Shown here piece by piece: positions 10,354-21,903 of a stretch of 64,000 bases of DNA. Below the pieces are notes generated by a model. It saw only the letters and a program-made list of their open reading frames with translations, had not been told where the DNA came from and ran no database searches. Position 1 is the first letter of the stretch; each line of letters opens with the position of its first letter. This DNA comes from Oopsacas minuta (lineage: Eukaryota > Porifera > Hexactinellida > Lyssacinosida > Leucopsacidae), in the NCBI GenBank assembly GCA_024704765.1, contig JAKMXF010000222.1:1368400-1432399 (forward strand). Direction: 5' to 3'. A program made the position numbers and the translations under genes.

Positions 10354-13300
10354 ACTGTTGCAATATTCTATCATTATAGGTACATTATTTGAGGTATGTA
10401 TTTTAGTATCATTAGGTTGCTCTATGTTCAGAATTATGTCATACGTATATAATATATGTGTACTCAGATATGTTTGGAAAACAACAACAATATGATTATC
10501 TAGTCTTGAACCAGTCAGCTGTTGTTGGTATGAATAAAATTAAGGATACCACCATGCACCACTATGTCCCATTTTAACTTAATAATATTGAATTTACCAT
10601 CTTTGTACACTTTCAGTCTTCGAATGAGCTGGTATGACTATAATAGATTAACCGAATGGCCCGATTAACCCTTTTGTTGAGGTTAGCCGTCAAGGTTCAT
10701 TTTCATAAGCATTTTAGGAATTGGAACTTCTAGGATATTTGAGTATACGTATGGGCGCCAACTCGTGGGGGACAGGGTGCTTGAGACCTCCCCCTGGATT
10801 GGTTATGTCTCCATAGAGCTATGAACACTTAATACATTAATTCAGCTCAGTTCGTAACGTATCTATACGAATTACTTATTTAATCATATAAGATTGAGGT
10901 TTCAACCTTAGCTGGCTATCAGATGTGTAGACTGTCGTCTTTACTTTCCAATTTTGTCTGCCCTAACATTCGACACTACTCCATCAATTATGATTAACAA
11001 TTAATTTGGTCACATGCTGTAGTTTACTGATAATTGTGCTTAGAGGGATTGCCTACGATATATAGTCCCTAATTAGGTTAACTATATTTAGGTTGCTTGT
11101 GAGAATTGTTGGTTTCTTCGCTTTTCTGAAACTCTGATTAGAACAATAATTCCTCTCACTTGTACGCTAGTTCTTGCATGGTATCATAGACCATCCGTTT
11201 CTATACATGGTTGGGGAGTAGTCCTGTTTAACGAATCATATGTTTTAGACCTGTCCTTCCATAACTTGCCATCCTTTCAAGACGTGCTAGTCTGATAAAA
11301 CAACACAACTTTTTTTGTTAATTACCTGGTTACAAGTAACAGCTGTAGGGATATTGTATGCTCCAGTCGTTAAGTGAATTGCATTTTGCTGAAGCACTGA
11401 GCTCATTGTTTTAATGTTATTTCTAGCTCTTTTGATTTGTTCAAAACTGTTTTAATTTAGTTGCAAAGTTATACACACATGGATAATTGTTAAGATTTCT
11501 TTGATCATGATTCACGAATTTCAGAATTAGTTATTTCATCACTGCTATCATTACTTTACTTAAAATAATAATAATATTAATTCAAGTTTAATGTACTATG
11601 CAAAAATTAAATTACAAAAACATTAAATAATTATATTTTCATTATTGAGCTCTTTTACACAAAATATTTTAAAAGTGCTGATTCTAACAGGTTCAGTTCT
11701 ATAATATAATATTTGTCTAATATTGTATAATGATATAGCTATTCTACTTTTATTACACGTTTTTTATGACCTTATCGGATCAACTCGATTCCATTATTGT
11801 AGATTCCCGTTCTTTTGTTAATACGATTTCCGGATGAGGAGTACAAATTTCGCCTATATTGTTCCCATTCACGAGAGTCTACCGTATATTTATATAAAAT
11901 AATAGAATTCAAATATATAACACAGAGGTTTTAATAATTTGAACATGTGATTCATATGTTTACACTTCTTTCATGTCATTTACCACATTGATCAGCTGCT
12001 TGTTGTATCTCAATAGAGATCTTTGTCCCAAGATTCTCTAACTGAGCATAAGGTATTCATAAGCTTCTCGCTTGACTGATGCATTACTCTACTACACCCA
12101 GCAAAATGCATATCTTGTGACTATGTACATCTGTTTCTGAACACTAGCTTAACTCTTTTAGCTTCTTTAGCCTTTGGGGCACTCCACGAGAATGCTTCTT
12201 TGAAGTAGTGGAAGGAGCGAGCTTCTTTGCACGAAGTTTTCTTTATTCGAAATATTCGCATGTGATCATGCAACAGGCATTAAGATGACCCTAATGATTA
12301 TTTATTATATTTGAGACTAATCGATTTTACATATGACTTCACCTCGTGTGTATTTTACTGACTACTGTTTATTGCGTCAAAACGCGTTCCAGATATGATT
12401 TCTTATATCGACACATTTCTAGAATATATTCAAATTCTTACTATCTGATATTGTGCTTATTGCTAAAATAATAAACGAATGTATACGGGTATCTAAATTT
12501 TTATACTTTAGATGGTAGAACTCTTCTATTATTAGAGTTCAACCTGACTATTAATTAATTGATAGATTGCTGATAGTTTATTCATATAATTATTAAGCGC
12601 ATTGTATCCATGCTGAATAGGGTAGACTGGTAGAGCATTATTCTGTTAGGCAGAAACAGGCGAATCAGCTCATGCTTTTCTCTGTTACACTCAACTCTCA
12701 AAACATAAATATTTATGTAGAGTTCAATTGTACCATGTTTGTATTGAATGGGATACGTTTAATAACTTGTTGGATCAGGATACTTTGTTGATGGTTACCT
12801 ATTTTGAAAATTTAGGATTTGCTAAGAATTGGGTGTCAAATATATTTTTCTAATTAACATATTGCATTTTTGTTGTAATTGTTAAGTTGAACTACATATG
12901 CATACATTTCTTTCCAGGCAGTTATTCCTAATTATGCGGAGTTGTTAATTAAAGAATTGTTTGTAATACCTTCTCTATTGCGTGGGTTTGAACACTTGCT
13001 AGAAAAAGTGTTCGGTGTTGACTGTACTTTAAATTCCAACGTGTATAATTTTCATATTACTATTTATTTGATGGTTGCACGAGGCATTCTTTATTTAATG
13101 TACTTATAGAACTACTTATACACACCTGACTCATATTTTAGAATGTCTATCTTCATATAATATTCTTTTGTTTTCTGTTGTGATGTAATCTTATTTTACA
13201 TTTCTCTATGCTAAATAATGTTATCCCTATTCCCCATAATATTCGATTATTATAGTCAAGCATTTCATGAATTCATTGTGTACTAATACTTACAACAAAT

Positions 13301-13494
13301 ATATACATACATGGTAAATCTCTTGTTGGACTAATCATATAAAAAATCCTATTAGAAAATTAATAAAAAAGAATATGCAAAATATACAAATCGATTTAAT
13401 TTTGTACTTATCTTTCCAATAGTTAAGTAAGGTTTGCACTTTTGTAAGTGAGATGCTTCTCTGAAGTGAGTTGTTAGGTTGCTGTACATAGAAA
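10354..13494. other. 3.1-kb intergenic region, no gene seen
   Basis: Convergent gap between COPB2 (+) and FAM78 (-). I see no frame above about 60 codons with protein-like composition and no convincing RNA gene. A stretch at about 12605-12665 has weak tRNA D-arm-like words but fails as a tRNA (see rejected list). The rest is AT-rich sequence without obvious repeats. Confidence 0.5.
10533..10538 (+). promoter_or_regulatory. Candidate COPB2 polyadenylation signal
   Basis: An AATAAA hexamer sits 180 bases after the COPB2 stop codon, a plausible 3' UTR distance. Position only; no transcript evidence. Confidence 0.35.
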
Positions 13495-14379
13495 TCAGGG
13501 TAACTGTATCATTTGATTAGATTCAAAGATTCTTTTTTGAATTTCTCTATCTTTATATCTAAAATATTTTCCTTCTGACTTTGACGAGATTAAACAATAT
13601 AAACTAACAGGTCTCCAGTCTAGATTTATTATTTCACCATCCTGTGGTCTCCATACAAAATTCTGAGCTTCGTTTGCTCTAGGCGGTGCGAGAGCACTTG
13701 TAGGGATTGGTTTATTCTCCACCTCCACAGGATCATCTTGAAATATCGGCTCTAACAAAGTTGATCTTTCTTTTAATGGTTTATTACAATCTACTTCAAT
13801 ATTTACCTGAGCTCTCCACTCGTATGACTTTAAAATATAGATTTCTTCCATCGGTTCTATTTTATACACTAACCAAGCAATGAATGTCTGATCTCTTTCA
13901 ACTTTACATAGAGTATCAGGTTGGTCCTTCCCGACTGGAATTGCCCAACTTACTCTTGGTGAGAAATTATCATTCATCAAAACTTCTGGTTTCTGTTCAC
14001 TGAATGTTGGTCCACGAATTGTCCTACATTCTGTCGTAACACCGTACCAGGGGTACTGTCTCCCGTCTGCATCACTCACTGCACAGATAATCTTTGTGTT
14101 GAGTTGTGGAATTTCCCAGCTGGACCGTCCCTCTGGGTATGTATTAACAAATTTCATATCTGTCACAGCCTGTATCCAACCTACTGTAATACATTCATAG
14201 GATTTTAATTCTGGAATGACGACTTGTGCATACGCCCTGAAATGGGGAGTGATGTAGTTGAGTGTGGGTTCAGTTTCTATTATTTTCGTTTCCTTTTTTT
14301 CAATCCAAGCTCCGCAAGAAATCACTCTTACTTCTCTCTTCCCGAAACTCATTACCTTACTCCCCCTGATCGAACTCAT
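13495..14379 (-). CDS. FAM78: FAM78 family protein
   Basis: The 294-residue product matches the vertebrate FAM78A/B family along its length. Conserved blocks include TPHFRAYAQVVIP, VGWIQAVTDMKF, SSWEIPQL, SDADGRQYPWYGVTTE, MNDNFSPRVSWAIPV and EWRAQVNIEVD, with a C-terminal PIPTSALAPPRANEAQ..VWRP segment. Vertebrate members are about 260-285 residues, so this is full length with a slightly longer tail. The molecular function of the family is unknown, with no catalytic motif. The gene is a single exon with ATG at 14379, transcribed away from the EGF-repeat gene. I do not assign A or B, because the split is probably vertebrate-specific. Confidence 0.88.
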   Translation of the reverse strand: MSSIRGSKVMSFGKREVRVISCGAWIEKKETKIIETEPTLNYITPHFRAYAQVVIPELKSYECITVGWIQAVTDMKFVNTYPEGRSSWEIPQLNTKIICAVSDADGRQYPWYGVTTECRTIRGPTFSEQKPEVLMNDNFSPRVSWAIPVGKDQPDTLCKVERDQTFIAWLVYKIEPMEEIYILKSYEWRAQVNIEVDCNKPLKERSTLLEPIFQDDPVEVENKPIPTSALAPPRANEAQNFVWRPQDGEIINLDWRPVSLYCLISSKSEGKYFRYKDREIQKRIFESNQMIQLP

Positions 14380-15816
14380 GATTCGTGATTTTGATATTAT
14401 CGAATTTGCTGTATATTTTTACTTGTGTGTACCAAACTCAATACAAATCCTATATTTATACCAGTAGACCTACTATATTATTGTATAGTTTGAAATCCAG
14501 CTAATACAAAAGTTATTCCCCTTAATTGTCTTGCACGTACACACAACTGCTGGTGGTTCGGCCAGTTTAAAGAATATGAAATATATAATTCATACTTGAA
14601 TCCTTTATGCTTTTCAATCTAGAGCAGCTTATCAATAGAAATGCATACTACTGTATAATCATTTTGCACTCAGATGATTCTATCCACCATAAGGTAATAT
14701 TTGCACTGCATACGACCAGCTTGAATTCATATTGGCCAAAACGTAAGCTATATGCTGCCATTGTGGTTGTTGGCTTCCACAGCATACCACCAAAGTGTTA
14801 TTTCTTAACAGCTGATTAATTGCTACCTTTACTAATAATTCACTAGGCTTGTGACTATACTTCCTCTTAAACTAATTAGCTAAAATATCAAAAAATACCA
14901 GTTCCTTTCCTATAGCTGCCAGTAGTTTCTCTAATTAACCAACACAGTTATATAAGGTTCAGGATGTAAGGATATTACGTGTAGCATATTGTAGATACTT
15001 TTCTAATGGCATATATGCTATTTTGTATTATACTTATATGATTGTCAACTTAATACCATTGTTCTACACCAGCCTATCTTAGCGTCATTAATTAGAACAT
15101 ATTCGACAACGATATTATATTTAGCGTAATCAATATTTCAATTAGCAATTTATTCGATAATTAGTTATGACTCTCCTTTAGACGTTAGTTCAAATATTTG
15201 AATAAAGAGGCAGTAATGTACAAATGCTACATAAGCAGTTCTAACATTTGAGATCACTTTCACAATACGCACTTACATACGATTCATTCAAGACTTATTT
15301 GCTTTTATGATTCATCTAGAGGCCAATTGTACCCCTATGTTTGTACCATGGAGGTATATACATTGGACGAACATGGTTAACAAGATAAACCACTAGACTA
15401 CTGTAAAATATTCAGTCCTGAGTTTACCAAATTCTTAATTTTTGTATACAGTAGAGCTCGGATTAGACTTATTCTAAAATAATACGTACGTACTACTTCT
15501 TTCATCCAAAAGATTAGCTTCCATCCATTTTATTACAATTCCAATTCGCATAAGACGTACACTCATATAGTTCGTACTAATATTCTCTCCCGTAGTATCT
15601 GGTCCACTATATCATTACTGATGATTTACAATACTCAACTAGAGATATAATTATTTGCTAATTGTAACAAGAAAATAGATATCCAATTGTCCATGGGTAA
15701 TAAACATATATGTATCAAGCTGTGGTATATCTTTAGTAGTGATCATTCTAAATTATTTTCTAGACTAGTTTAATTTCTCCTTAAATATTTTAAATATTGT
15801 TCTTAGCATTTTAAGG
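14380..15816. other. Divergent intergenic region
   Basis: This lies between the FAM78 start (minus) and the EGF-repeat gene start (plus) and must hold both promoters, but I recognise no core element. A degenerate relative of the pogo-like MITE starts at 15449 (CAGTAGAGCTCGGATTAGAC preceded by TA). Its right end is blurred, perhaps near 15560. Otherwise AT-rich with no supported gene. Confidence 0.45.
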
Positions 15817-17016
15817 ATGTTAACCATATCCCCTATACTTATCGCTCTATCTTGTTTCCTCTCTATCGCTTGGGCAGATAGTGGCTGTAACGATGCTATG
15901 CTCAAAATGCGAATTGAAAGTGAAGATTTACCAAAGCTCATATGGTATAGTGGCCAAGCTCCTGAATTCACGATTACCCAACACTGTAGGGCACATAGCT
16001 TTACAAATCCAGTATGGCTATCTAGCACATTAATTGCTCTCAGATTTGCATCTTCAAATTCGAATGATTCAATTCCTTATTTTTCTCTCCTTCACTACAA
16101 CTCATGCAATGAAACTACCAGCAGATTCAATGACCCTATCATATTGATAAATACTACCGTGTATGACTCATCATTGCATATGCAATATGTCACTAACAAT
16201 ACTGATGCAGACTTCTGTTACTCATGTGTGAACAATTCAACCATGAATTTCTGTCAATCTTGTGATCCTAGCTGTGATACGACTGACGGTTTGAACTACT
16301 GCTATGGACCTTCAGAAACCGATTGTTGTAACTACGTACAAGGTGATGACTGTGTGCTAATGTGTACTAATAATTACTATCCTGATGTCATGAGTACCTG
16401 TGTTTATCAACACATTTGTGAGTATGATTCGCCCTGCATCAATGGAGATTGTACTGCAAACGGTACTAAATATGTATGTAATTGTCCTGATACACACTTG
16501 GGTAAAAATTGTTCTATTCCTAATCCTTGTAATATCGCAGGAAAGTGTAACAATAATGGTAATTGTACAGTATTGGACACTTCGCCTTACTTCAAATGTA
16601 ATTGTATAATGGGCGTTGAAGGCTCTAACTGTGAAATCAACAAGTTCTGCAATGTTTCTACAAATCCTTGTCTTAATGATGGAAACTGCACTTCAATACA
16701 GGCAGACAATTATGAATGCACTTGCAGAACTGGATATACAGGAAATGATTGTCAAACTTCTCCAAGTACAACAACCTCACCTGTCGTAGCTATTGCAGCA
16801 TCAGTTGTTGCAGTGGTTATCGTAATTACAGCTCTAGTAATCATAGTTGTCATAGTATGTGTAGTCATCTTCTACCTGAAGCGCAAAAAAGGAAAGGTAG
16901 ATATTGCTAGGAAAACTAGCAAAGTGTATCCTTCTAACGGTAATGGTACAGTTGACGAGAAGGCACCAATCCTAGAGGAAGAGAAAACACCAATCCTAGA
17001 TAAAGAGAAGCAGTGA
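15817..17016 (+). CDS. Single-pass membrane protein with EGF repeats
   Basis: This frame encodes 399 residues. A signal peptide is clear (MLTISPILIALSCFLSIAWA, cleavage near residue 20). Residues 20-130 are an unrecognised N-glycosylation-rich domain. Residues 130-195 form a cysteine-dense segment (FCYSC, FCQSCDPSC, DCCNYV). Three EGF-like repeats follow at about 195-231, 234-272 and 277-315, with C.CPDTHLGKNC and C.CRTGYTGNDC endings. A strongly hydrophobic helix (about 323-350) ends in a KRKKGK stop-transfer signal. The roughly 48-residue cytoplasmic tail has a short repeat, APILEEEKTPILDKEK. The layout suggests a surface adhesion or ligand protein. There is no DSL domain signature sufficient to call it a Notch ligand. 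Single exon; no closer family recognised. Confidence 0.8.
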   Translation: MLTISPILIALSCFLSIAWADSGCNDAMLKMRIESEDLPKLIWYSGQAPEFTITQHCRAHSFTNPVWLSSTLIALRFASSNSNDSIPYFSLLHYNSCNETTSRFNDPIILINTTVYDSSLHMQYVTNNTDADFCYSCVNNSTMNFCQSCDPSCDTTDGLNYCYGPSETDCCNYVQGDDCVLMCTNNYYPDVMSTCVYQHICEYDSPCINGDCTANGTKYVCNCPDTHLGKNCSIPNPCNIAGKCNNNGNCTVLDTSPYFKCNCIMGVEGSNCEINKFCNVSTNPCLNDGNCTSIQADNYECTCRTGYTGNDCQTSPSTTTSPVVAIAASVVAVVIVITALVIIVVIVCVVIFYLKRKKGKVDIARKTSKVYPSNGNGTVDEKAPILEEEKTPILDKEKQ

Positions 17017-20000
17017 CGGCAACACGGTTACTTATATTTATACTTTATTAGCTACCTAGTTTATACTACCAATATTTCTATTTTTACATATTTTATGCGA
17101 ACCATTGTTTATTTTATATTTATCTCTATATTTAGTATAATACTTTTTCAAATATTAATTTAATTTGTAAATCTTATTACTTGTAAAACTCTAGTATAAT
17201 TTCTGGGGTAAATATGCTTTGGAAAATCCCTAAGCTTTTAACGAGTGCTAGAAACTGTGGGGTCAGCGTTTATTTGGATTATTGTTTGGCTATCCACTGC
17301 ATGTTCTTCCAAATATGTGCGTATATCCTCACATACGCGTAGTAAAATTTTGTCCTGCTCTTTGACTCGCCCGTAGGTCTTACGACACGGCCGTGAACTT
17401 GACAAATCGGGCCTTGACTCGATACCAAAACAATATATTAAGTGGAGAGCGGGAAATCGAAATTTGAGAAAACATTTTCGATCGAGTTTGACGAATGTTA
17501 AATAAAATAAAAGAATAAAAATATTGCAATATAAATTTTTAAGAACTATAGGATAAGTCCGGGTAAACTTAGGTAGACTCTGGCATCAGGGCATTTCTCG
17601 GATGCCAGGGTAAGGATAGGCGTCGTAAACTATTACGACACCTATGATCCTTACATTCTCATTGAGACACAATTAGAACGCACTCCATTTTGTCAGTAGA
17701 ACAGCGAGCTCTTTAAATATTATAGGTCAAATTTTTAATGAGCGCTTATTGGTCTGTTGTAAATAGAGACTACCTTTTCATAGGAAATTAACAATGAAAC
17801 AATTGACAAAGTACATTTTATAATTTGATAATTATGAACACCTCATCCACCACTGATGAACTATTAATAAGGAGAGCTCATGCTCATTTAATACAAATAT
17901 GATTAACATCTAAAAGATAATTATTAGGCTTGAAAGAATACAAAGATATAGTACACAAATGTGTCAAGAAATAAATCTGCTTGGCTAAAATAAGCAAAAA
18001 TATCCAAGTTACTTTGACAAAAACGATTTCCTACCCTTTAACCCAGTGTTCCGTAACCCCCCATTTACCGGGTGCATACGACCAACAAATATCTTCAAAG
18101 GAAAGCGTATTTTGCACTTTACAGAAAGAAAATTTTGCATTAGATTTTCCATGTAGGCTTTGATTTCAATTAATATTTTACTCACTAATCTGATCCTATT
18201 TAATTTCTATGCAGCAATCACAACACTTTGATCCAGGCTATATGCCTGCCAACCTTTCATACATCAAATCTCAGGGTAGATTTTAGCATGTTCATGGCCC
18301 AAAATTTTCGCTCGCTCGTAATGTTAACAGATAATATATACAAAGATTATGAGAAAAATTGCTAAAAATAATGAAAGTTTGCGTCGATTCCACTGGCTTG
18401 GATAAAATAAATAATTACTAATATATCATGGCGGGCGGCACCCATTAGAGTTAGTGGGCCCTTGAGGATTATAAACGTTGAATACAATAGTTAATTAGTT
18501 ATACAAGAATGTCATGCTTAGACAAATGAAATGTATATCTAGACACCTGAATATATTGATGAAATGAGATCCCTGGAAGGTTGTTAGATATGAAAATATG
18601 AATTTCGTATCAACCATTCAAGTTCTGATTTTCCATTGGTACAAATACTAGTATCGTTTTATTCTAGCCTGAATAGATAGAATTTTGTAACAATATCAAT
18701 AGTAAACTCGCGTTAGAACCAAGTGGAATACAACAAAACTACCGTTATGAAAATGTGATTCTACAGTCTACACCAATGCATCATATAGCTTGAAAGCAAT
18801 TGATTTTACTCCGCTTTCAAAAAATTCCGCACATAACGAAATGAACAGGGTTTCCTAGGACTTAGTTCATAGGAACCTACGGTGCGGAGATTTTCCGTAC
18901 CGTACTAAAGGTACTATGACTGAGTTATAACGAGAGTTTATTGTATATTTTTGTAAGTTGGATCTAGACTTTTGAATTATCGGGATTTGGAGGCACCTAA
19001 ATCAGTCATAAATTCATGAATTTTGGAAAATTATTGCGGCTGGTGTCATATAGTAATTTCCCTATTCCAATTTGCACTATTACTAGTCACATTTAGTACT
19101 AAATATCTATTATATCTGTATCTAATTTGCCTAGTACCGACCCTGTAGATGTAATGCGAAAAATCCAAAGAGGGGAATAAATCATAAAATACGGAAAACC
19201 ATCCTTAAAGGAATTTTAATCAAATCCACAAGACATCAAATAGAAATAGATATTTACAACTATTACGAAAAAAAGCTACTATCTCCAGTAATTATCAAAA
19301 ATAACACGAAACAACAATTAGTAATAATTCAACGAATTGGTAACAAAATTTTTCAATAGGGGAACTTTACTATGCATGATAATTTTCCCCTCAGGAAAAT
19401 TATTATGTAGTATTGGGGTACTATATGACACCGGCAACAACTATGGGATACCAAAATTTAGCCTCAAAGGTTCAAAAAGGTTGCGTAACACTGTCTTAAC
19501 CCTCCAAAACGAGTAAATATTTCAAATCAGCAAAAATGCTGATTTTGTAAAAAACCTATTTATACATTAGAAAGATAGGAATTCACGAGAGTGATGAGAC
19601 AAATAAATATACGTCTATATTAGTACTACAAATATTGGTCTTCAGCAGCGTCCAAGTTTACTTGGACCCACACTTTCTATCCATGACTATGAATGTACGT
19701 TATTGACGAGTTTCACTCTATCCTTTCGGGGATACCTAGCTACAAGCTTGCTACAAAATTGCACTATGATATTACGCTTGTAATATTGCAATAAATAATA
19801 TCATAGGAAAAATCTACGATAGAAATTAGCCTGTTCATGAAGGGCTCCATATTGTCTCTATAGCCAAGATAGATGAACTCATTCTCATTGCCTGACCTAT
19901 TGCAAACGAATGAAGCCCTGATCATTTCCTTTATGTATGGACAACAAATACACACTGAATAATTCTATTTAAATATAGTCATTTGTACGTAGTCTCTTTC

Positions 20001-20126
20001 AATAGTTGACCTATCTGTAACTACATATTGATATATTACGTTTTTAACCTACCTAGTATATTGTTACAGATAGCAATATAGTTTGCATACTCAGTGTTAA
20101 TCTTACACTATAGCCTGTCTTTGGTA
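17017..20126. other. 3.1-kb intergenic region with hairpins
   Basis: No gene is supported. Notable content is a pair of consecutive strong hairpins (17580-17654), a 10-bp-stem hairpin (19379-19403) and a comparatively GC-rich patch at 17370-17440. The predicted frames here are short and of random composition. Confidence 0.5.
17580..17654. repeat. Two consecutive strong hairpins
   Basis: Hairpin 1 (17580-17608) pairs CTGGCATC with GATGCCAG around a 13-base loop. One base later, hairpin 2 (17610-17654) pairs GTAAGGAT with ATCCTTAC. Its inner stem pairs AGG-C-GTCGTAA with TTACGAC-A-CCT around a 4-5 base loop. The second stem is nearly complete over about 20 pairs. It could be a structured RNA, a miRNA-like precursor or a MITE core. 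Confidence 0.5.
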
Positions 20127-20948
20127 ATGGCTAACAACTTATCTGACAATGATACCAGTGCTCCTGGCTCTCAATCTCCTATTCATCTCACTAACTTATT
20201 CGAGTGCCCTGTCTGTTACGAGTATATTCTACCCCCTATCCTTCAGTGTGAGAGCGGTCATCTTGTTTGTTCCAAGTGTCACTCTAAACTAGGATCTTGT
20301 CCTTCTTGTCGCCGACCTCTTGGTAATGTCCGGAACCTGGCTATGGAGAAGGTAGCAGAACAAGTCACATTTCCTTGTAAGTACGCATTCAAAGGGTGTC
20401 TTGAGAAATTCTTCTATTCCATAAAAGAGAATCATGAAGACAATTGTCTGTTTAGGCCCTATCATTGTCCCTGTCCTGGTACCAACTGCTCCTGGGAAGG
20501 AAGCGTAGATGAAGTACTGCCCCATCTAAAAAGCTCTCACACTTCTATCACTAATCTACAAGGAGATGACATAGTGTTCCTGGCTACAGATATTGACCTG
20601 CCTGGTGCTGTGGACTGGGTAATGATGCAATCTTGTTTTGAACACAATTTTATGCTTGTGTTAGAAAAACATGAACGAATTGAAGGATATCCACAGTTTT
20701 TCGCAGTTGTTCTCGTTATCGGGTCACAAGCAGTAGCCAATCAGTTTACGTACAGACTGGAATTGGCAGGAAATGCAAAGAAACTTACCTGGGAAGCTAA
20801 GCCGCGGAGTGTCCGTGATGGAATTCACACAATTATACAATCTTGTGACTGTCTGGTATTTGAACCCAGTCATGCTAAACATTTCGATCCAGGCAATGGA
20901 AATCTAGCAATGAATGTCGTGATTAGTATGAAGAATTTCAAAGTATGA
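20127..20948 (+). CDS. SIAH-type RING E3 ubiquitin ligase
   Basis: Starting at ATG 20127 (MANNLSDNDTS) the product is 273 residues; the frame is open a little further upstream but without an ATG. Residues 27-62 are a C3HC4 RING (CPVC...C.SGHLVC..C...CPSC). Next come two SIAH-type zinc fingers (CKYAFKGC...H..NC, then CPCPGTNCSWEGS....H....H) and a C-terminal substrate-binding domain with WVMMQSCFEHNFMLVLEKHE and FFAVVLVIGS. This is the seven-in-absentia layout; family members are about 280-320 residues. Known members ubiquitinate substrates for proteasomal decay in cytosol and nucleus. Single exon. Sponges often have several SIAH-like paralogues, so strict orthology to SIAH1/2 is not claimed. 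Confidence 0.9.
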   Translation: MANNLSDNDTSAPGSQSPIHLTNLFECPVCYEYILPPILQCESGHLVCSKCHSKLGSCPSCRRPLGNVRNLAMEKVAEQVTFPCKYAFKGCLEKFFYSIKENHEDNCLFRPYHCPCPGTNCSWEGSVDEVLPHLKSSHTSITNLQGDDIVFLATDIDLPGAVDWVMMQSCFEHNFMLVLEKHERIEGYPQFFAVVLVIGSQAVANQFTYRLELAGNAKKLTWEAKPRSVRDGIHTIIQSCDCLVFEPSHAKHFDPGNGNLAMNVVISMKNFKV

Positions 20949-21903
20949 CAGATATGTTGGCCGCTGCTTTCCTCGTAGATCTCTGATCTACTCCATTAAC
21001 GAGAGTGTATATATTTGAGTTGTCTTATTTGCAGATATCTCTTGGCTTAATGATCACATTGATATTAAATACAATTAATGCTACAAGAGGTTATACTTTA
21101 TTAGTGGGTGTGGATGGAGGACCAGGGTATCATATTTAATAGCAGAGTTGGAATCGGGTTCACTTTTCAGAACCCGAACTCGATTCCAACTCTGATGAAA
21201 AGATATATTAAGACATCAATGAAGACAGTTCAAATGGTCATCCCTTCATTTTGTTTTGTTTTGTTTAGTTTTTTTAGGAATAATTCATATTTTGAATATT
21301 TTCATATCTGTGGTATAAAATGTGAAATTTTTCTGAAAATAAGCCGTCGTTGAACTTGTGTTTATCTTGATTGGTAAGTAGATGAACAATCCTAGCATCA
21401 TTGTGGTTAGTATGTGTGTTTTTTTTTTCTACCAATGACCAAACTATATGCTTTACTATAGCCGACTATGCTGAAGTTTTATTATACTTATATTTCAAGT
21501 TCAAATTCACAGACCCAACCCATTACACCCCAAATGCTGGTCATCACACCGTTTTTATGGTTTATTGCAAATACAGAATAATATTTTCTATAAAATATGA
21601 CCTAAACAAACATTGAGTGAATATGGATAAGTTATATGATTTCGAATTTTGGAAATTTCGTAATAGAAATTATGGCTATAAATGCTGGTCACTCGGGTTG
21701 TATTCCTTGTACATGATTAATAGGATAGAATATCGAGCAAATACGATGCTATCACAAAAGTAATAAAATATCAGACCTCTAAAGTTTAGGGAGTTTCTCT
21801 TGATTATCTGATATAGATTTAACCTATTAAATTTGAATCGGTATTCGAACTTCATCCTGATAGCAAATATATCACTTGTCCATTACTGTTATCTCTGAGC
21901 ATT
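20949..21903. other. Intergenic region with strong hairpin
   Basis: This 955-base gap after the SIAH-type gene contains a long-stem hairpin (21144-21193), a T-rich run near 21420 and otherwise AT-rich sequence without a supported gene. Confidence 0.5.
21144..21193. repeat. Long-stem hairpin downstream of SIAH gene
   Basis: AGAGTTGGAATCGGGTTC (21144-21161) pairs with GAACCC (21170-21175) and CGATTCCAACTCT (21181-21193). The pairing leaves an 8-base loop and a 5-base bulge (GAACT), so 18-19 pairs form. It lies about 200 bases after the SIAH stop, so it may sit in that gene's 3' UTR. Confidence 0.6.

Noticed and set aside
12605..12665. tRNA-like stretch (GGTAGAGCAT word as in a D-arm)
   Set aside because: No acceptor stem pairs at the right distance and the T-loop GGTTCGA-type motif is missing, so it cannot be supported as a tRNA gene.
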